Shown here one piece after another: positions 26,662-39,600 of a DNA stretch of 64,000 bases. The notes under the pieces were generated by a model that saw only the letters and a list, made by a program, of their open reading frames with translations, did not search any database and had not been told where the DNA came from. Within the stretch, counting starts at the first letter, position 1, and each line of letters starts with the position of its first letter. Origin of the DNA: Pelodera strongyloides (Eukaryota > Nematoda > Chromadorea > Rhabditida > Rhabditidae); NCBI GenBank assembly GCA_036852015.1, contig JAANDG010000442.1:60350-124349 (forward strand), written 5' to 3'. Made by a program: the position numbers and the translations under genes.

Positions 26662-28260
26662 TAGAGAGAGAGAGAGGGACGCAACACATGTGAAAACCTT
26701 TGTCCATCGGGTTTCTTGCTGAAGCAGGCCTTCTTTCGGCATCCAGAGCATTTTGCAGAAGTCATTCCTGTTAATAATAATTATTTATGTTTTAGGACTG
26801 GCGCCAATATGAGGTGGCCGTAATGGTTGGCGGAGGAATTGGTGTGACACCCTATGCAAGCACCCTTAGTGATCTTGTTTTGGAGAGAAGCAGCGGAAAA
26901 CACAATAACATCAAGTGCAAGAAGGTGAGCATGCCCATGGAAGGAAACTTAAAGACAGGCAGAGAGAGACAGAGAGAAAGATAGAGAGAAAGATAGAGAG
27001 AGAGAGAGAGGTAGAGAGGGAAACAAATATTGTCTTTACGTACTATCATTTAGGTATACTTCCTGTGGATTTGTCCCACACACAAGAATTACGAGTGGTT
27101 TGTCGATGTGCTTAAAAGTAAGATTCCTTTCCATATAGAACAGTTTTTTTTACGGTGGAGACTCCAAATGATATTTTCTTGATTCCTGTTGGCGAACCTT
27201 TGGCGCACATGCGTGCACCTTCCGCACAACCTTTGTAGGGCCCACGTGTACGCATGTTGCGCCTGCGCGGCGCCTGAGGCAGGGTCTTCCGCTGGTATGT
27301 TCTTGTCGCTCACATCCATTTCAAAGATAAATTCCCTTTTAGGAGTTGAATATCTGGATCAAGATCATCCAGACAGAGGAATTCTCGAAACACACATATT
27401 CGTCACTCAATTCTTCCACAAATTTGATCTTCGAACCACGATGCTGGTAAGTTTCTTATTCAGTTCGTTCATTTTCTGACGGTTAGAACAATTGTTGTAT
27501 ATGTTTGAAGACTCTCTCTGCTCGCGGATTAGTCTTGTGAAGTCTAGTTTCTCAACCAAAGTGTGTTGCTTGGCCCTAGTTAAAACAAAGACCATTTGAT
27601 TAGTTTTTGAGTTTTCGCAGTATGCCTGATTTTACGTTTGTGTATATTTCATTATATTTAGTACATTTGCGAGAAGCACTTCCGCAATGACCACCAAGGA
27701 GTGTCCATGTTCACCGGACTGAAGGCACATAACCACTTTGGACGGCCTGATTTCCCCAACTTCCTCAAGTTTTTGCAGAATAAACACAACGAGGTAATAT
27801 ATTATATAAAATGTGTCAATAAATTATTAATTATTATTATTATTATTATATATTTTCGATTCGCTCAAGTCCTGCAAAATGGGAATTTTCCTAAATGAAA
27901 CTCCCAATTCACAACAGTAGTACTACGAATGAAAGCAATCAGCTGGGCGGATCGCGTTATATGTGCAATACTACGCGATAGGTGCTCACTTTTTACACAC
28001 GTGTGGTAATTGCGCAATGCGTGCGCCGACGAGCGCTACATTGCCTCATACGTGCGCACAACAGGTGCGCCATATGCACGCCAACTGAAAATACTGTTGC
28101 CCATTCGAAACGAAGTCCCACTTACCCATTTCAGGTGTCGGATATTGGAGTGTTCAGCTGTGGTCCAGCAGCCATCAACAAGCAAATCCGCTCTGCTTGT
28201 TCTAATGCTAATCGAGTACGCGACGCTCCTTCATTCCACCATCGGTTTGAGACGTTCTAA
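12288..28260 (+). CDS. bli-3: Dual oxidase (BLI-3/Duox orthologue), complete, 43 exons
   Basis: NADPH oxidase with an extracellular peroxidase domain; makes hydrogen peroxide and in nematodes drives tyrosine crosslinking of cuticle collagens. Exons: 12288-12441, 12824-12901, 13729-13818, 14047-14115, 14324-14394, 14665-14781, 15183-15296, 15548-15638, 15801-15880, 16164-16250, 16689-16829, 17190-17337, 17528-17584, 17761-17936, 18132-18283, 18509-18635, 18842-18886, 19101-19212, 19435-19560, 19879-19988, 20185-20286, 20565-20633, 20741-20841, 21097-21198, 21453-21589, 21909-22003, 22122-22200, 22354-22498, 22839-23008, 23217-23314, 23577-23678, 24110-24234, 24404-24462, 24749-24900, 25409-25529, 25767-25817, 26005-26114, 26382-26492, 26796-26924, 27054-27117, 27343-27446, 27662-27793, 28135-28260. 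The sum is 4629 bases, 1542 residues, all phases consistent, no internal stop; C. elegans BLI-3 is close to 1500. A long basic N-terminus precedes a hydrophobic signal (about residues 36-52). The peroxidase domain follows (about 54-550), then a first membrane segment, EF-hands, and a six-helix NOX core with FAD and NADPH sites. It ends in FETF. Confidence 0.97.
16286..16566. repeat. 24-base degenerate minisatellite in dual oxidase intron 10
   Basis: About 11-12 tandem copies of a 23-26 base unit, consensus close to GGACCACACACAGCGTTTTC followed by TGG. The units are diverged from each other. The period is near a multiple of three, which keeps frames open on both strands and gives false open frames of 116-160 codons. 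Confidence 0.85.
17013..17159. repeat. Family C inverted-repeat element, copy 1
   Basis: Starts TTTAAAGAAGTATTGCACCT and ends AGGTACAATACTGCTTTAA, with internal inverted TTTGGTGCCCGTCCGAAGC. It lies in dual oxidase intron 11. Relatives are at 57828-58018 and 58773-58942. Confidence 0.8.
21453..22498 (+). other. Dual oxidase: EF-hand region
   Basis: Exon 26 (21909-22003) encodes one canonical calcium loop, [12 protein letters not shown], residues 900-911, with acidic residues at loop positions 1, 3, 5 and 12. The preceding hand in exon 25 ([12 protein letters not shown]) has lost the oxygen-bearing residues except the final Glu. Exons 27-28 continue with a helix pair ([14 protein letters not shown]) that could be a vestigial third hand. 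The region lies on the cytosolic side between the first membrane helix and the NOX core. Confidence 0.8.
23903..24080. repeat. Family A inverted-repeat element, copy 2
   Basis: Ends AAGCGAAATACCGGCCGG and CCGGCCGGTATTTCGCTTTA. It lies in dual oxidase intron 31, ending 30 bases before the next exon. Confidence 0.85.
25620..25712. repeat. Tandem GCTACGTACCTTA-type repeat
   Basis: About seven imperfect units of CTACGTACCTTA / CGCTACGTGCCTTA in dual oxidase intron 35. Confidence 0.75.
26624..26680. repeat. (GA)n microsatellite in dual oxidase intron 38
   Basis: Nearly pure GA with GATA interruptions. A related GA tract lies in intron 39 at about 26958-27031. Confidence 0.9.
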
Positions 28261-30292
28261 GTAGCCGTTCGTACCTTACCTTAGTTTACAGTGTATCTGT
28301 TTTAGCCTCACTAGGGAACCTACATATTTCATTCCTCCCTACTAAAATTGATTAAAACAAAGTTTTCTCTGTCTATGCAAATTCCCGCTGCTCTTACTAC
28401 CGGTCCTTCAGTATTATATTCAACCATATTTTTACGCATGCAATTTTATTTTGTTTGACTATTTTGCTTTATTATACTAAGATTTCTGAATCTTTCTTTC
28501 AATAACTAGTCTTGATGAGGGTAGTAGGCGATTGCTCCACACATGTAGCTACGTACATATTTGCAAACTCTTGGTATTATGTGTTTGGTATGGTGACATA
28601 ATTTTCATTGGTATGCCAAGGCAAGATTGTCGTGACCAATTTTTCGCGCGAAACCGTCGCCAACTGGTCACCACGTGGTTACAAAATGGTCCGTGACTGG
28701 TCACTATGATTTTCTTGGGTGAAAACCATTTGTCAACCGGCTGCTCTTCTCTGAAGTGGGCAATTTTCGTTTTTCTCTAAAGATATGCCTTTGAACCCTC
28801 AGAATTACTTCAATACCAAAAAAAAGAAGAAAACTAACTGATGATGTTTTACACCGTGTCCCAAAATTGTCACTTCATAATACTATAAGAATAGGTGCTT
28901 TGAGTTTATTTCTATTTTATGCGTTTAATTCATTTCATTTTTCTGACAAACCGGCGACCTCTACTTATAGTTTGCATAAATTGTGTACTGTATTTCTATG
29001 ATTGTTGTTTCGATATGATGCTGTTTAATTGCTTTACGTGTTGTTTATATTCTTGTTGTAAGAGTACTTGTAATTTAACTGAGTGCCGTACAATTTGGAC
29101 TCAATTTCCTTCACTTACAGTTTTAGGCTGAAATTTTTATCATTTTCTTTGTTATTTATTTGAAATCGTGCTCGTTAATTCCTGCCTTTTATCAATTTGT
29201 TCATTAAATAACTAAGCCATCATTCCCTTTTTGTAGATTACTCACTTACAGTAAAGACGGCTAGAATGTGCCTTGTAATAAAATGTTTGCCTTTCAATTT
29301 GTTTTTCTAATTGTTGGGTGGTTTCATACTATACTACCAGTCTTTGATCGTTTCTTTTGTTTACTCAGTACGCGTACTTTTCTGTTTTCCAAGGGAAGCA
29401 ATGTAGCGTGCAGATTGTGTTATAAAAACACAATAGATAAAACACAGTAAAGTGGTAATAACGAAAATTACCAAATAATATGTACCTTTCCAGGTCAAGA
29501 AAGCAAACAAACTACCTTATTATATAAAGTTGGGAGCTTTGTTTGTTTGTTTGTGCGTTTGTTTGATTGTACGTTTGGATGATGTGCGTTACGCTCAGGA
29601 AGTAGGATTGGTTCAGTAGTTCATGTTCCCATGCACTGAGCCATCTCACATCCCGAGCGCCCCCCTCACAAAAGCCCGAAAAAGGCTGCATGTATGAGAT
29701 GCGTGTGCCGTATCAGCCGTACGAGTTGGCAGCGCTCAAAGTACTACGAATAAACTACAAAGAACATGCAGATCTAGAGCAACAAAAAGAATAACGAAGC
29801 GAGGATTTTAGCATATGATCCATACTCTAAATTTTTGTAACTACTTTTGAATCCACGTTTCACCTATGCATTAAATAAAATAAATATTGCGCAATTTGTT
29901 ATAACAATCTTGTGAAACGTATCATCGAATAATGCCAACCGTCACCATCACAGAACACAATGAATCAGAATACACCGCACAACAACATGGGAAACTAAAA
30001 ACCCAGATTTCGCTCCGATCAATTCCCTCAAAAAATCGGGCCGTGATCGGGGCGAACTCGGGGGTTTTCACTTTCCTGTGAAAGATATCAGCATATAGCA
30101 TATTATAACGCACCAACCACATGCCATACCCCTTTATGATCCTTCTTCTTCGTGAGAGGTGAGCCGATATTCTTTAATTGAGGACTAGACTTTGGTTGAG
30201 GGTCAGGCTCCTCATAATTGTGTTCACCATCATTCTGAGGCTTCAACTTAGCTTATTAGGCTTAGTTGAAGTATCAACTTAGCCGTTCAAGG

Positions 30293-30735
30293 TTAAATGG
30301 ACGCGGTCACCGTTTTGGCCCTTATGTATACTTTGTATTTTTATTATCTGCATAATTTGTAAAGCATAGTGTTGGGAAAATGTTTTGCAAGAAATGCGGC
30401 AACAGCGAGTAAAATGATGACGAAAAATTGTGTCCTCGAACCAATACGCACCGTAACCCTCATAATTGTCCAATATATGCCCGTGCTGATAATGACTCGA
30501 CGAACATTATTCCATTAATTAATCGGTCGCATACCTCGCGGCCATTATAACATTTGTTTTTTTATGGCTAAATGTGGCGCTTGGATCGGGCTCAACTTTT
30601 TTTAATCAATGAATTTCTCGCTGAAAACAGCGTTTTTCGTCGGGTTTTTTTTCCAACACTATGTTTTTCATACTGTTCAGTTAATAAAAACACAAAGTAT
30701 CCATAAGGGCCAAAACGATGACCGCGTCCCTTTAA
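30293..30735. mobile_element. TTAA-flanked foldback element 1
   Basis: The left end TTAAATGGACGCGGTCACCG is matched by the right end CGGTCATCGTTTTGG in reverse complement, finishing GACCGCGTCCCTTTAA. The arms continue through GGCCCTTATG and ACTTTGT. It has no coding capacity. Confidence 0.8.
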
Positions 30736-32189
30736 TCTAAATCTAAAATGCAGGAACTATTTTATCGAATCCTCTAAAAATATTTGCTTAATACACTGTG
30801 GTCAAAGTTTGCGGCAGAAAGTCAATATTTTGTCGCTGATATAATATAGATTCAGTGAAATACACATGGGTTTAATTTGGTGCTTTTCTAGTGCGTGAGG
30901 GCCACATAATGTAGTGGGGGCGAGGAGAAGCATTAAAAAAGTTGCCTGCAGAAGAGAAGGAGAGAAAGAGAGTGTAGAATGGAGAGGGAGGGAGAGAAAG
31001 AGAAAGATAGAGTGAGAACAGGAAACAGGATAGAGAGGGATGGAGAGAAGAGAATAGAGAGGGGAAAGAGAGAAAGAGGGAGCGAAAGCGTTAATCAGAT
31101 ACAACCGTAGGATAGAGATGATAGAGAGGAAAACAAAGAGTAGGAAGTTTAGAGGGATAGAATAAATCCTATATCATATTCAATACATTGAGCATTACTA
31201 CATCGACGTACATTCCCCCTTTTTGTACAATATCCTAGAAACCTAGATTTTACAAAATGTAATTTCCTACATCAACTTAAAAGCCGCGTTTACCATGAAT
31301 GCCTTCTTAGGAGTGCCTGAGGCGAATTTCCAATATTTCAAGGTTCAAAATGCAGGAGCAATGAGCACACTTATGTGAAACGTTTGCAACGTATCTTGAA
31401 CAAATCACGCAATACGATTTGATTTCGCTTGCTCAGACTGAGCTCCGACACTCTCGCGTTTAGATATTCTACTTTCTTGTTGGAACTTCGTTGCGAACAT
31501 CCAATAGTTCAAACTCTTCTCCTTTATATAATACGAAGGCCTCAATTTGCAGCGCTTCTTTCATAGCACTTCTGTGTGAATATTCTCAAATCAATTGGAA
31601 TCCAATTAGATCCTTTGAAATAGAATACTCTATAGCAAATATCTCCCTCTCCACCCCCACCTAAGGCCAAAGTCCACGAAATGTGTTTTTCCCTTATTTT
31701 CGTAATCTCAGTTTACAAACGATAATTATGTGAACAATAAACAGTGTATGCAGAATCAGAATCAAACTTAATAATTTATCTTCAATTTTCGTCAATTAAT
31801 AAAGCACCAAACCCAGTTTGAACCGCGTCAATTTTCATTCAGATTTTCGAGATTGCTATAATATTAAAGCGAAATGACACCCAGTTTAGGGTTTTTTCAC
31901 CAAAAATAGTTTAAATAATTTAATTAATGAAAATCACCATTAAAATTACCATAAATGGATAGGAACTGAAAAAATAGCAAAGCAAAAACATAACTGCTCG
32001 CATTTTGTATGGAAAAATTGTCCATTGTGATAGCCTAATACATTTCACCCACGCACCCAAAAATTTAATCTCCCGCTTAATAGCCATTCCGAGATTTGTA
32101 TTTTGGATTTACTCGTAGTGTTCATTTCAAATCTAGACACTAGTGCAAATCCATACGTCAAATTCCTAATGCAACCACAGCAGAAAGTG

Positions 32190-32258
32190 GAACCCGTAGC
32201 CGAGTGGTAGCGCTCTCTCTTTTTGTGCGAGAGGTCCCGGGTTCGACCCCACAGGCGG
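32190..32258 (+). mobile_element. tRNA-like element (SINE head or pseudo-tRNA)
   Basis: TAGCCGAGTGGTAGCGC resembles an A-box and GGGTTCGACCCC a B-box, about 40 bases apart. The acceptor stem does not close and the anticodon and T stems carry mismatches, so it is not called a functional tRNA. Family A element copy 3 begins about 50 bases downstream. Confidence 0.5.
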
Positions 32259-32309
32259 CAAACAATTTTGCGTGAAATATTCCTTTCCGAGAACGAGAAA
32301 GGAGCTGTC

Positions 32310-32486
32310 AGAAATACCGGCCGGTTTTTGAAACGCATTGCGTACACCTGCTTTCTTATGCAACATATGCAAATGAGCAAAAATTAGAATAAAAACTAGA
32401 CCCCAATTAGACCCCACGTTGCATAAATGCATAGGAATGCAAGTACTTGAGATGCGTTTCAAAAACCGGCCGGTATTTCGCTTTAA
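32310..32486. repeat. Family A inverted-repeat element, copy 3
   Basis: Starts within GAAATACCGGCCGGTTTTTG (outer TTAAAGC lost) and ends CCGGCCGGTATTTCGCTTTA. Confidence 0.85.
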
Positions 32487-33733
32487 GAAATTATGTTTGT
32501 AAAACGTATAAATGAGTTTTCCTAAAAAAAAGTTTCCATAATCCCAAGCCCAAGCCTAAGCTAAGCCTAAGCCGAAACTATTGCAAGATCATCAAATTCA
32601 CCCACATAAATCTCCGTGAGGGTTTAATGTGTGGTCAAATGCGCGACTTTACACTTCCTTTATAATCACTCAAATAAGACGGAAGGGAAGGGCCATGGAC
32701 AGCACATTTGTTACCCATTTCAACCCTTCTTCTCACGCGCATATGCTTCATCCGTACACTAGCCTGGGGCTTGACTTACGCCTTAAACTTAAACCTAAGG
32801 TTAAGTAACTCATGTCTTATGTCTGTAACCTATGGCTAAAGCAGTTATTTATTCACCATCTATGTCCTAAGCGCAAGGTTACAATAATTCTTCGAAAGCG
32901 TTAAAAGTATGGTACGTTTCTGAGAATTTGTCAAATCGTCATTTGCATTTCTTTATATTTATTCAAGGGTGAAAATACAGATTCAATGTTTGCTTATGAC
33001 ATGTTCCGCAGAGGTCCTGAGCTGCCTGAGCAGTAGGCGACGAGTTCCAGATTATCCAGATGACAAATTGCTACCTATTATTTTATCGCAGATTAACATG
33101 TAGATGCTCCATTGAATGGAATCTTTTAGTAAGAACCAAAATCACGGACCTTTTCCAGAAGAATCGAAAAAAAAAGAAACTTTTAACATATCCTCTTTCA
33201 ACTAGGGCTAAATCTCCGCATTTGTGGTTTGTGACTGACGACAAGTAAAAAAATTTATCTTGTTAAACTGTACAACTAAAAGGTTTTCTACTCTAAACAG
33301 ACAAGATGTAATATGACCCAAGTCTCCTCTTTACCGTTGGTATTTTGTTTCTTTTAGTTTAAGACATGGCAATTTGTCTGAGAACGTAAGTAGCTTCAAT
33401 TACGTATCGTTGAAAAAATTGTGTTGAAGATTTGGAAGAATTGTCTAGATTACGTCCTTCTTAGTTATTTATATTCTGTGACCAATCTATAGTGGCCAAT
33501 GTGGCCAAAGTTTAGCCTATTTTCATTATTTGATTAGTTTTGGCTTCCTTCGAACTTCGAGCTTTTCTCACACAAAATCTTTGCAAACGACTAAATGAAT
33601 GTGGTCTTTGAATAAACATCCACTATATAGCAGTTCATTTCCCATCCGCCATCTTACTAACAAATACACGTGTAGACACACAATTTGCAATAGATTGGTC
33701 TTTTTTCTAGTATATTCCCCAAATTCCAAATCG

Positions 33734-33916
33734 TTTAAAGCTAAATGCCGGCCTCTTTTTGAAACACATTTGAAACGCCAGCAATCTTATGCAGCTTATG
33801 CAAATTAATTTAAATTAGAATAAAAAAGTCGAGGTAAATTCGAGCAACTTTGCATAAATACGTTGGAATTCATCGGTCCACAATGCTTTCAAAAACCGGC
33901 CGGTATTTCGCTTTAA
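33734..33916. repeat. Family A inverted-repeat element, copy 4
   Basis: Starts TTTAAAGCTAAATGCCGGCC and ends CCGGCCGGTATTTCGCTTTA. Confidence 0.85.
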
Positions 33917-36479
33917 GTTTGGGAATAAAGGTAGAAATTGGTTTGCAAGAAAAACATCTAGTTACAGAGAAAAACATGCTCAGTAGTCCACTAGTGCTCT
34001 GTTTAGCGATAAAGCATCCCGATATATTTATTTCTATTATGTGTTACTTATTGAAAAAAACCATTGACGCACATTATCTCATGCGATTGTCATTGCGCGT
34101 AGTTATTTGATATTCAAAAAGAATATCAATAATAAGATTCCAGTAATACTAATTGCAATTGTAATCGCTCGGACACATCTACAAAGCAGTATTCCCTTTT
34201 GGGAATATTAATTGTTTGTGAACTTTTGAAATTTTTGATAAATTATATTTATGTAATTCGGGATTTATGTTATGCATTTACCAACATCTGAAAATTAGTT
34301 CCTTATTCATTTTCTGATTTACTCTGCATATATTTCATTCCTACTAACACGGCCGACAAGTGTACTTTAGCACGAGGTGCGCGCTCGCGACTCGGGTACA
34401 CACATGGCACAGATCTGGCACAGTTGCGGCACTCTTGTGTCATACCTGTGGCGTAGTTGTGGCTCATTTATGGCGTGGCGTCGCTCACGTGCCACCAGAC
34501 AAGAGCATATTTGAAGTTTCATCATCGTACTCTTTCAACTGCACTAAATATTTTCAAAATAAAATCCAAAATAAAATAATAATAACAAAAAAACAAATCA
34601 GCTTTCGGCAATGTTTCACAGTTTCCGCGTTGTCGTGTGTATTCTGAATTCAATATTGTTATTTGGATGTCGGCATTTTAGGGGACGTCTGGTCTGGGAC
34701 GGGGGACTAGCCAAGGGACGAGCAAGGGTTGTTGTTTTCCACTGAAAAATTAAAGCCACTGCCTTTTAGGTACATTGTTGTTTGTTCACTTCATCAGGAT
34801 AAAAGAAAGCCAGTTTAGAGAAATGAAAATTGATGCGGTTTTCGTCTCTTGTTCTCTATTTACTTCAAGTTTCCAGTTTCCAATTTCCATTTTCCGTTTT
34901 TCTTCACTTTCTTCCAGTTTCCAGTTTCAGAGTTTTCATTACCTTCAACCACTTTCACTTTCGCTTTCTAGTTTCATTAAACCCCCTTCCGCGCTGTACG
35001 ATCTACGATCGTTTTCAAAGTTAGAAAATGTGTAATATGTTCAAAATTGCAATCTCAATAGATCGGTTGCGAACATTCCTAGAGTAAGGTATCTAGTTCC
35101 TCATCCTGATTCCTTTTCCTCATTCATTTGAAGGGGACGCATAAATTATATTAGGTGTCCAACGCCCCCGGCCACTGACCACTGATTTGATAAAGGAAGG
35201 AGAAGGAATTTACACTTTTTTTTCTAAAGCGAACACGATGAAAATCAAAGATTCGTTTTATTTCTTGGCATTATATTTTCGAATTTTCGCTGATAAGGTA
35301 CTAACTTTATCTCACCGACGGAGTAGAATATGATTTTTTTCATGGCCTCATTCTCTCTCTATCCGTCTCTTTCATTCTCTCTCTGTCTTCGGTCTTCTCT
35401 CTCTCTCTCTTTTTCTCTCTCTCTCTCCCTCTCTCTTCGTATGCTGATACAAACCATCACAAGGGTGCTTCAAGTTCACAGATCCAGATGTTAGCCCATA
35501 GGGTTGTGATCTAACAATGGTAGGTCGAGTCCAATGACTAGTCATGACATGAATACCTTTACCTTTACATATGTATTATTATTTATACATTTCCATTTCC
35601 ATACCCATTCTCAGAGGTGCGCCGGAAATTCTAAGCACATACTGTAGCATTGTTGGCCATGCTTTATTTACCTAGAAACATCGATTTCCTATTGGCTATC
35701 ATGTTGCTCACCCATTGTAAGAAGCATAGTAACAGTTCCTCTAGTTAATTGTCATCTTGTGAAGCTAATCCAAGAGTTCCGTATTACAACATTTATAAAA
35801 AAAAATCACCCTTTCTCAGAAACATAGCCTCCCCCATACAGGGTGTTCGAATAAGGCCTAATTAATGATAATGATAATGAATGTTTATGGTTAGTGCTTG
35901 GAGTCAACATTTAGAGTGACTCTTATTAATGAATTTACCTAACGTGCTACATATAAACTTACCTACTTCTAATTGTAAGTGGAGTAGAAAAAAGGCTTAT
36001 CTGGCTACATTTCCGGATCAACTAACACATTTAGCGATAAGCGAGAAGTCTCTATGTATGTTTGTCTACTTTCACATTGTTTAGGAATGGTTTTTGTTTA
36101 CAGGCTTACCAGAAAGCCAAGAGAACTCTGATTTTCATACCTTCACCACGAACATTACCATTATTGTTCTCTGAATGGATCAATAGAGCATCCCTAGTTA
36201 AAAAAATAAGCTCACTTAGTTAGCCATGTGATTCAAAGTGCCCGAAAGTTGCTAATTCTCTACGGTAATTGGCTTAGTTTTCATCAGATTCACGCGTGTA
36301 GTGTTGTGCCTTCAGGGGCGCAGGTTACACGATGCCTTAGGCTTAGGGACTTGGAGAGTGTGCAATCTATGCAGGTCTAAGCCTTTACCCTTACATAAAT
36401 CTTAGTTATAAGCTCTTTGCAAACATGTTTTCACTTGATTTTGACATTGCCGTAAGTACAGTAGGGCAGAGGGATTCGA

Positions 36480-36488
36480 GTGAGAGAG

Positions 36489-36526
<38 letters not shown>

Positions 36527-36650
36527 AGAGAGAGAAGAGACAGAGAGAAGATAGAGAGGTAGAGAGATAGTGGGAGAAATCAAAAGTGTTAGATTTAGCG
36601 AGAGATAGTGAGAGAGATAGGCACAGAATAGAAGAGAATATAAAAGAGAG
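36480..36650. repeat. (GA)n microsatellite
   Basis: GA-rich tract, purest at 36480-36545. It gives a spurious Ser/Leu-rich open frame on the minus strand. Confidence 0.9.
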
Positions 36651-39600
36651 GAAGAGACATAACGAGAGCTTAAGCTTAACTAAATACTTTAGCTTTAATT
36701 TCCACGCGATTTTCACTACTTAAACTGATTACATAATTTCTTGCACACCTTTTTGATCTAATCCCGATAGCTTATTAGTGGGCCCTTCTCGTTACTTGGG
36801 GCACCAGCTTCTCCATATTATTCATTTTTGTCATCCACTTTTCGCCTACTAAAACCACCCTCACATGATCGATGTCCGACTAAGCTGCAGCAATTTGCAA
36901 ATATTTTTTATCCTCCTAGTTCTAGGTAATGCCAAATGCTTTATAAAATTACATAATCCATAATTCATAATCCAGCTTTGAATGCTATAGTATAGGTCAT
37001 CAGGTATGTATCAGTGTCTTATTGTTTACACTGGCAATATTCATTGTATGTTCTTTCTTTGTAGAGGTATGATTTACGTTCTATTCTAACAATAAGTCGA
37101 CTTCACAACTACTGATCCCTGGTTGTTCTCACTTAGGTAATGTAAATCTTATACAAGCCGTGCCAGTAAATTTGTCATTGTCAGTATCTATTTGCATTAT
37201 TGTATGTGCTTTTTGTGAAACATACTGTTCGTACAAGGGCCCATGCATGTGTGATGTTTAAAATTTAAAGCGCCATTTCTGTTGAAACCGCCAGAGAAAA
37301 TCGGCCTACAATACATGACACTACCGTTGTAAAAAACGTCTCAAAACCACATGCCATATCGCTTTAAACCTTAAGCTAATTTAAAGATTTTATGTACTAT
37401 TCCAACAACATTCTCAATTCAATCGTAAAACTTTTGTGTGAAGAAATACCTAACAAATAACACGAGTGGCTAATTGTTTGTTTCGTTCAGTGGCAACACA
37501 TTTCTGTTGAAATGATCTAAAAAGTTTGGACCAAATCTTATTGCTTGAACTAGTATTTAGTTAAATCAAATAGGCGAAAACATTCCATTTCGTAACGCGG
37601 CTCTTTCACTCTTATTGACGCAAGCGCGATAAACAAAACCCAAATTCATTGGGGGATATATAGACATTTCTGGCTGCATTGGATAAGCTACTATAAGTAA
37701 GGATAAATGTTATTGATGGTGATTTGAATTATAAGAAATTAACTATATACATTAGATTTTGATGAATACACTTTGTGCAGAGCTAGATTATTAAAAATCA
37801 TGGATTAAATCTAGACGAAAACTTCTCTTGATAATGCGATACTCTAATGGAGCTGACATAGTCATAATTTTTTCCCTGTTTCTTCACATATATGTTTTCC
37901 TATTTTACACCGGTTAGCGGATTAATTGTTATTTAAAACACTAAAAGTTATTCTTGGACCTGTAAACATCAATTGTTGATTGGAGTTTATTGCTTTAACG
38001 AGCTGATTTGATGTAAAACTTCAACAAACTTCCCAAAGGCCAACTTGTGTTTTCATCTGTTTTTGAACCATTTAGTATTGATTTTCTCACGAACCTGACC
38101 CTTTATCGTTTGCATACTGTATGCTAATTATTCTAGCAAATACCGTGCGACATCAATGCTAATTAACGGGAAACTTTCCTGTTTAAATGTTTAAATGTAA
38201 TGTTTGAAAACCCAGATATTCAATCTACCAAAAATGAGAAATCCAGTGTTATCCCTCGTGATGTCTGGGCACTGGGCCCCAGCTCCGATCTCTTTTTAAT
38301 TTATCTCCCATTCGCACATTTTGAAGTTTAAAATAGCCACAGGGTGTCTGGGAATAGAAGCTTGCGCTCCCAAAGTTACCCTCCCTCTCTATCTTCTCTC
38401 TCCCTCCCTCTCTCTTCCTCTGTAACTTCTCACTCTCTCTCAATCGTCCCTCCCATGAGTAATGCCGTAGTACTGACCTTTTTTGTACTTAGAAATTGAA
38501 TTGCCCTCCGAAACGCCGAACAACATATACATTTATCATGGCGTCTACTTTTCTATGCTTTATGTTCAAGAAATGATCAGAGATTGAGGTAAGAACACTA
38601 GATCTTTTATGGATATTAGCATATTCCCTTTCCGTGCTATGATGCGCGACGTAACTATGCCCATCTAATTGTAAGTAGTTATACAATAATATAATTATAC
38701 GTATAATTAGGGCCTAATGTAGTGTTTTTTCCGAATATAGTTGAGTGGGGTTTTTTGTGTGAAGTAGCTTGTATGTTTAAGTTATTTATGCTATAACATG
38801 ACTTATTCCTAACTTATTCCTATAGGTAAAGCGTAATAGCTAACCCATATAATATAGTCGTTCTTTTCAATGTATGTTGAAGTGGTTTTTACATATTATT
38901 ATCAACATTGCACACCTATGCGTGACACTGTGAATGCGTGTTTTCAATATTCTAAACGCAGTTGTTAAATTATTCAACTGTTGCGCTTTTGACTATTCAT
39001 ATGAGTGCTTCAAATCCGAGGCAAATTTTTAGATACAAAAAGCGAAACGTAATATTTTTCAATGACCCATGTTTTTTTCAATGTAATGTTTCAGCATACC
39101 CTTTTTTCATAATATGTACGTGTATCTAAATTACGGTAGGTGTATATGAAATCGATTTATCAAACTAATGGCTACTATATCATCATAAGTGTCAAAACTC
39201 TTACTTTTTATAACGTTTAATCTAATACGTACAGTAGCTTCGATAAACTTGACGAGTTGCTAACTTCACAAAATGTATGTATGACGTACATCTATAGTGT
39301 GTGTGTCTCTATTAATGGAATTTTCATCCCACCATTTTGTTTTTATCGCAGTGTTTTCAGCCAAATTTGCAGCAATTTCTGAATGAAACTCGGTGGAGCT
39401 ACGTAATTTGCTGGAGTAAATGAGTTCATTCAGACTCTCTATTATATACAAGTTGCTACGTAATAGATGGAATAAATTACTACAGTGATCTATGATATGA
39501 CAGAGTTTGCTCGTTACTCTTTAGATGAGAGTATGTCTAACAATTTACATTGACTACGGTAATATCAACATTTTATAGTACGGTTAATTGCTAATTACAG

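Larger units (their letters stand above)
22839..28260 (+). other. Dual oxidase: NOX core, FAD and NADPH sites
   Basis: Haem histidine pairs with NOX spacing are visible: His1114 and His1128 (14 apart, FHK...THTIGH) and His1207 and His1220 (13 apart, LTHLL...LHG). The FAD motif is HAFSLASAP, residues 1303-1311. The NADPH site includes GGGIGVTP (1370-1377) and SCGP (1509-1512), and the C-terminus is RFETF. No key residue appears lost, so the catalytic core should be functional. Confidence 0.92.

Noticed and set aside
36104..36214. Exon-like AYQKAKRTLIFIPSPRT... after TTTACAG
   Set aside because: 36 open codons with faint resemblance to a receptor loop, but no neighbouring exons in phase and no donor; kept as chance.
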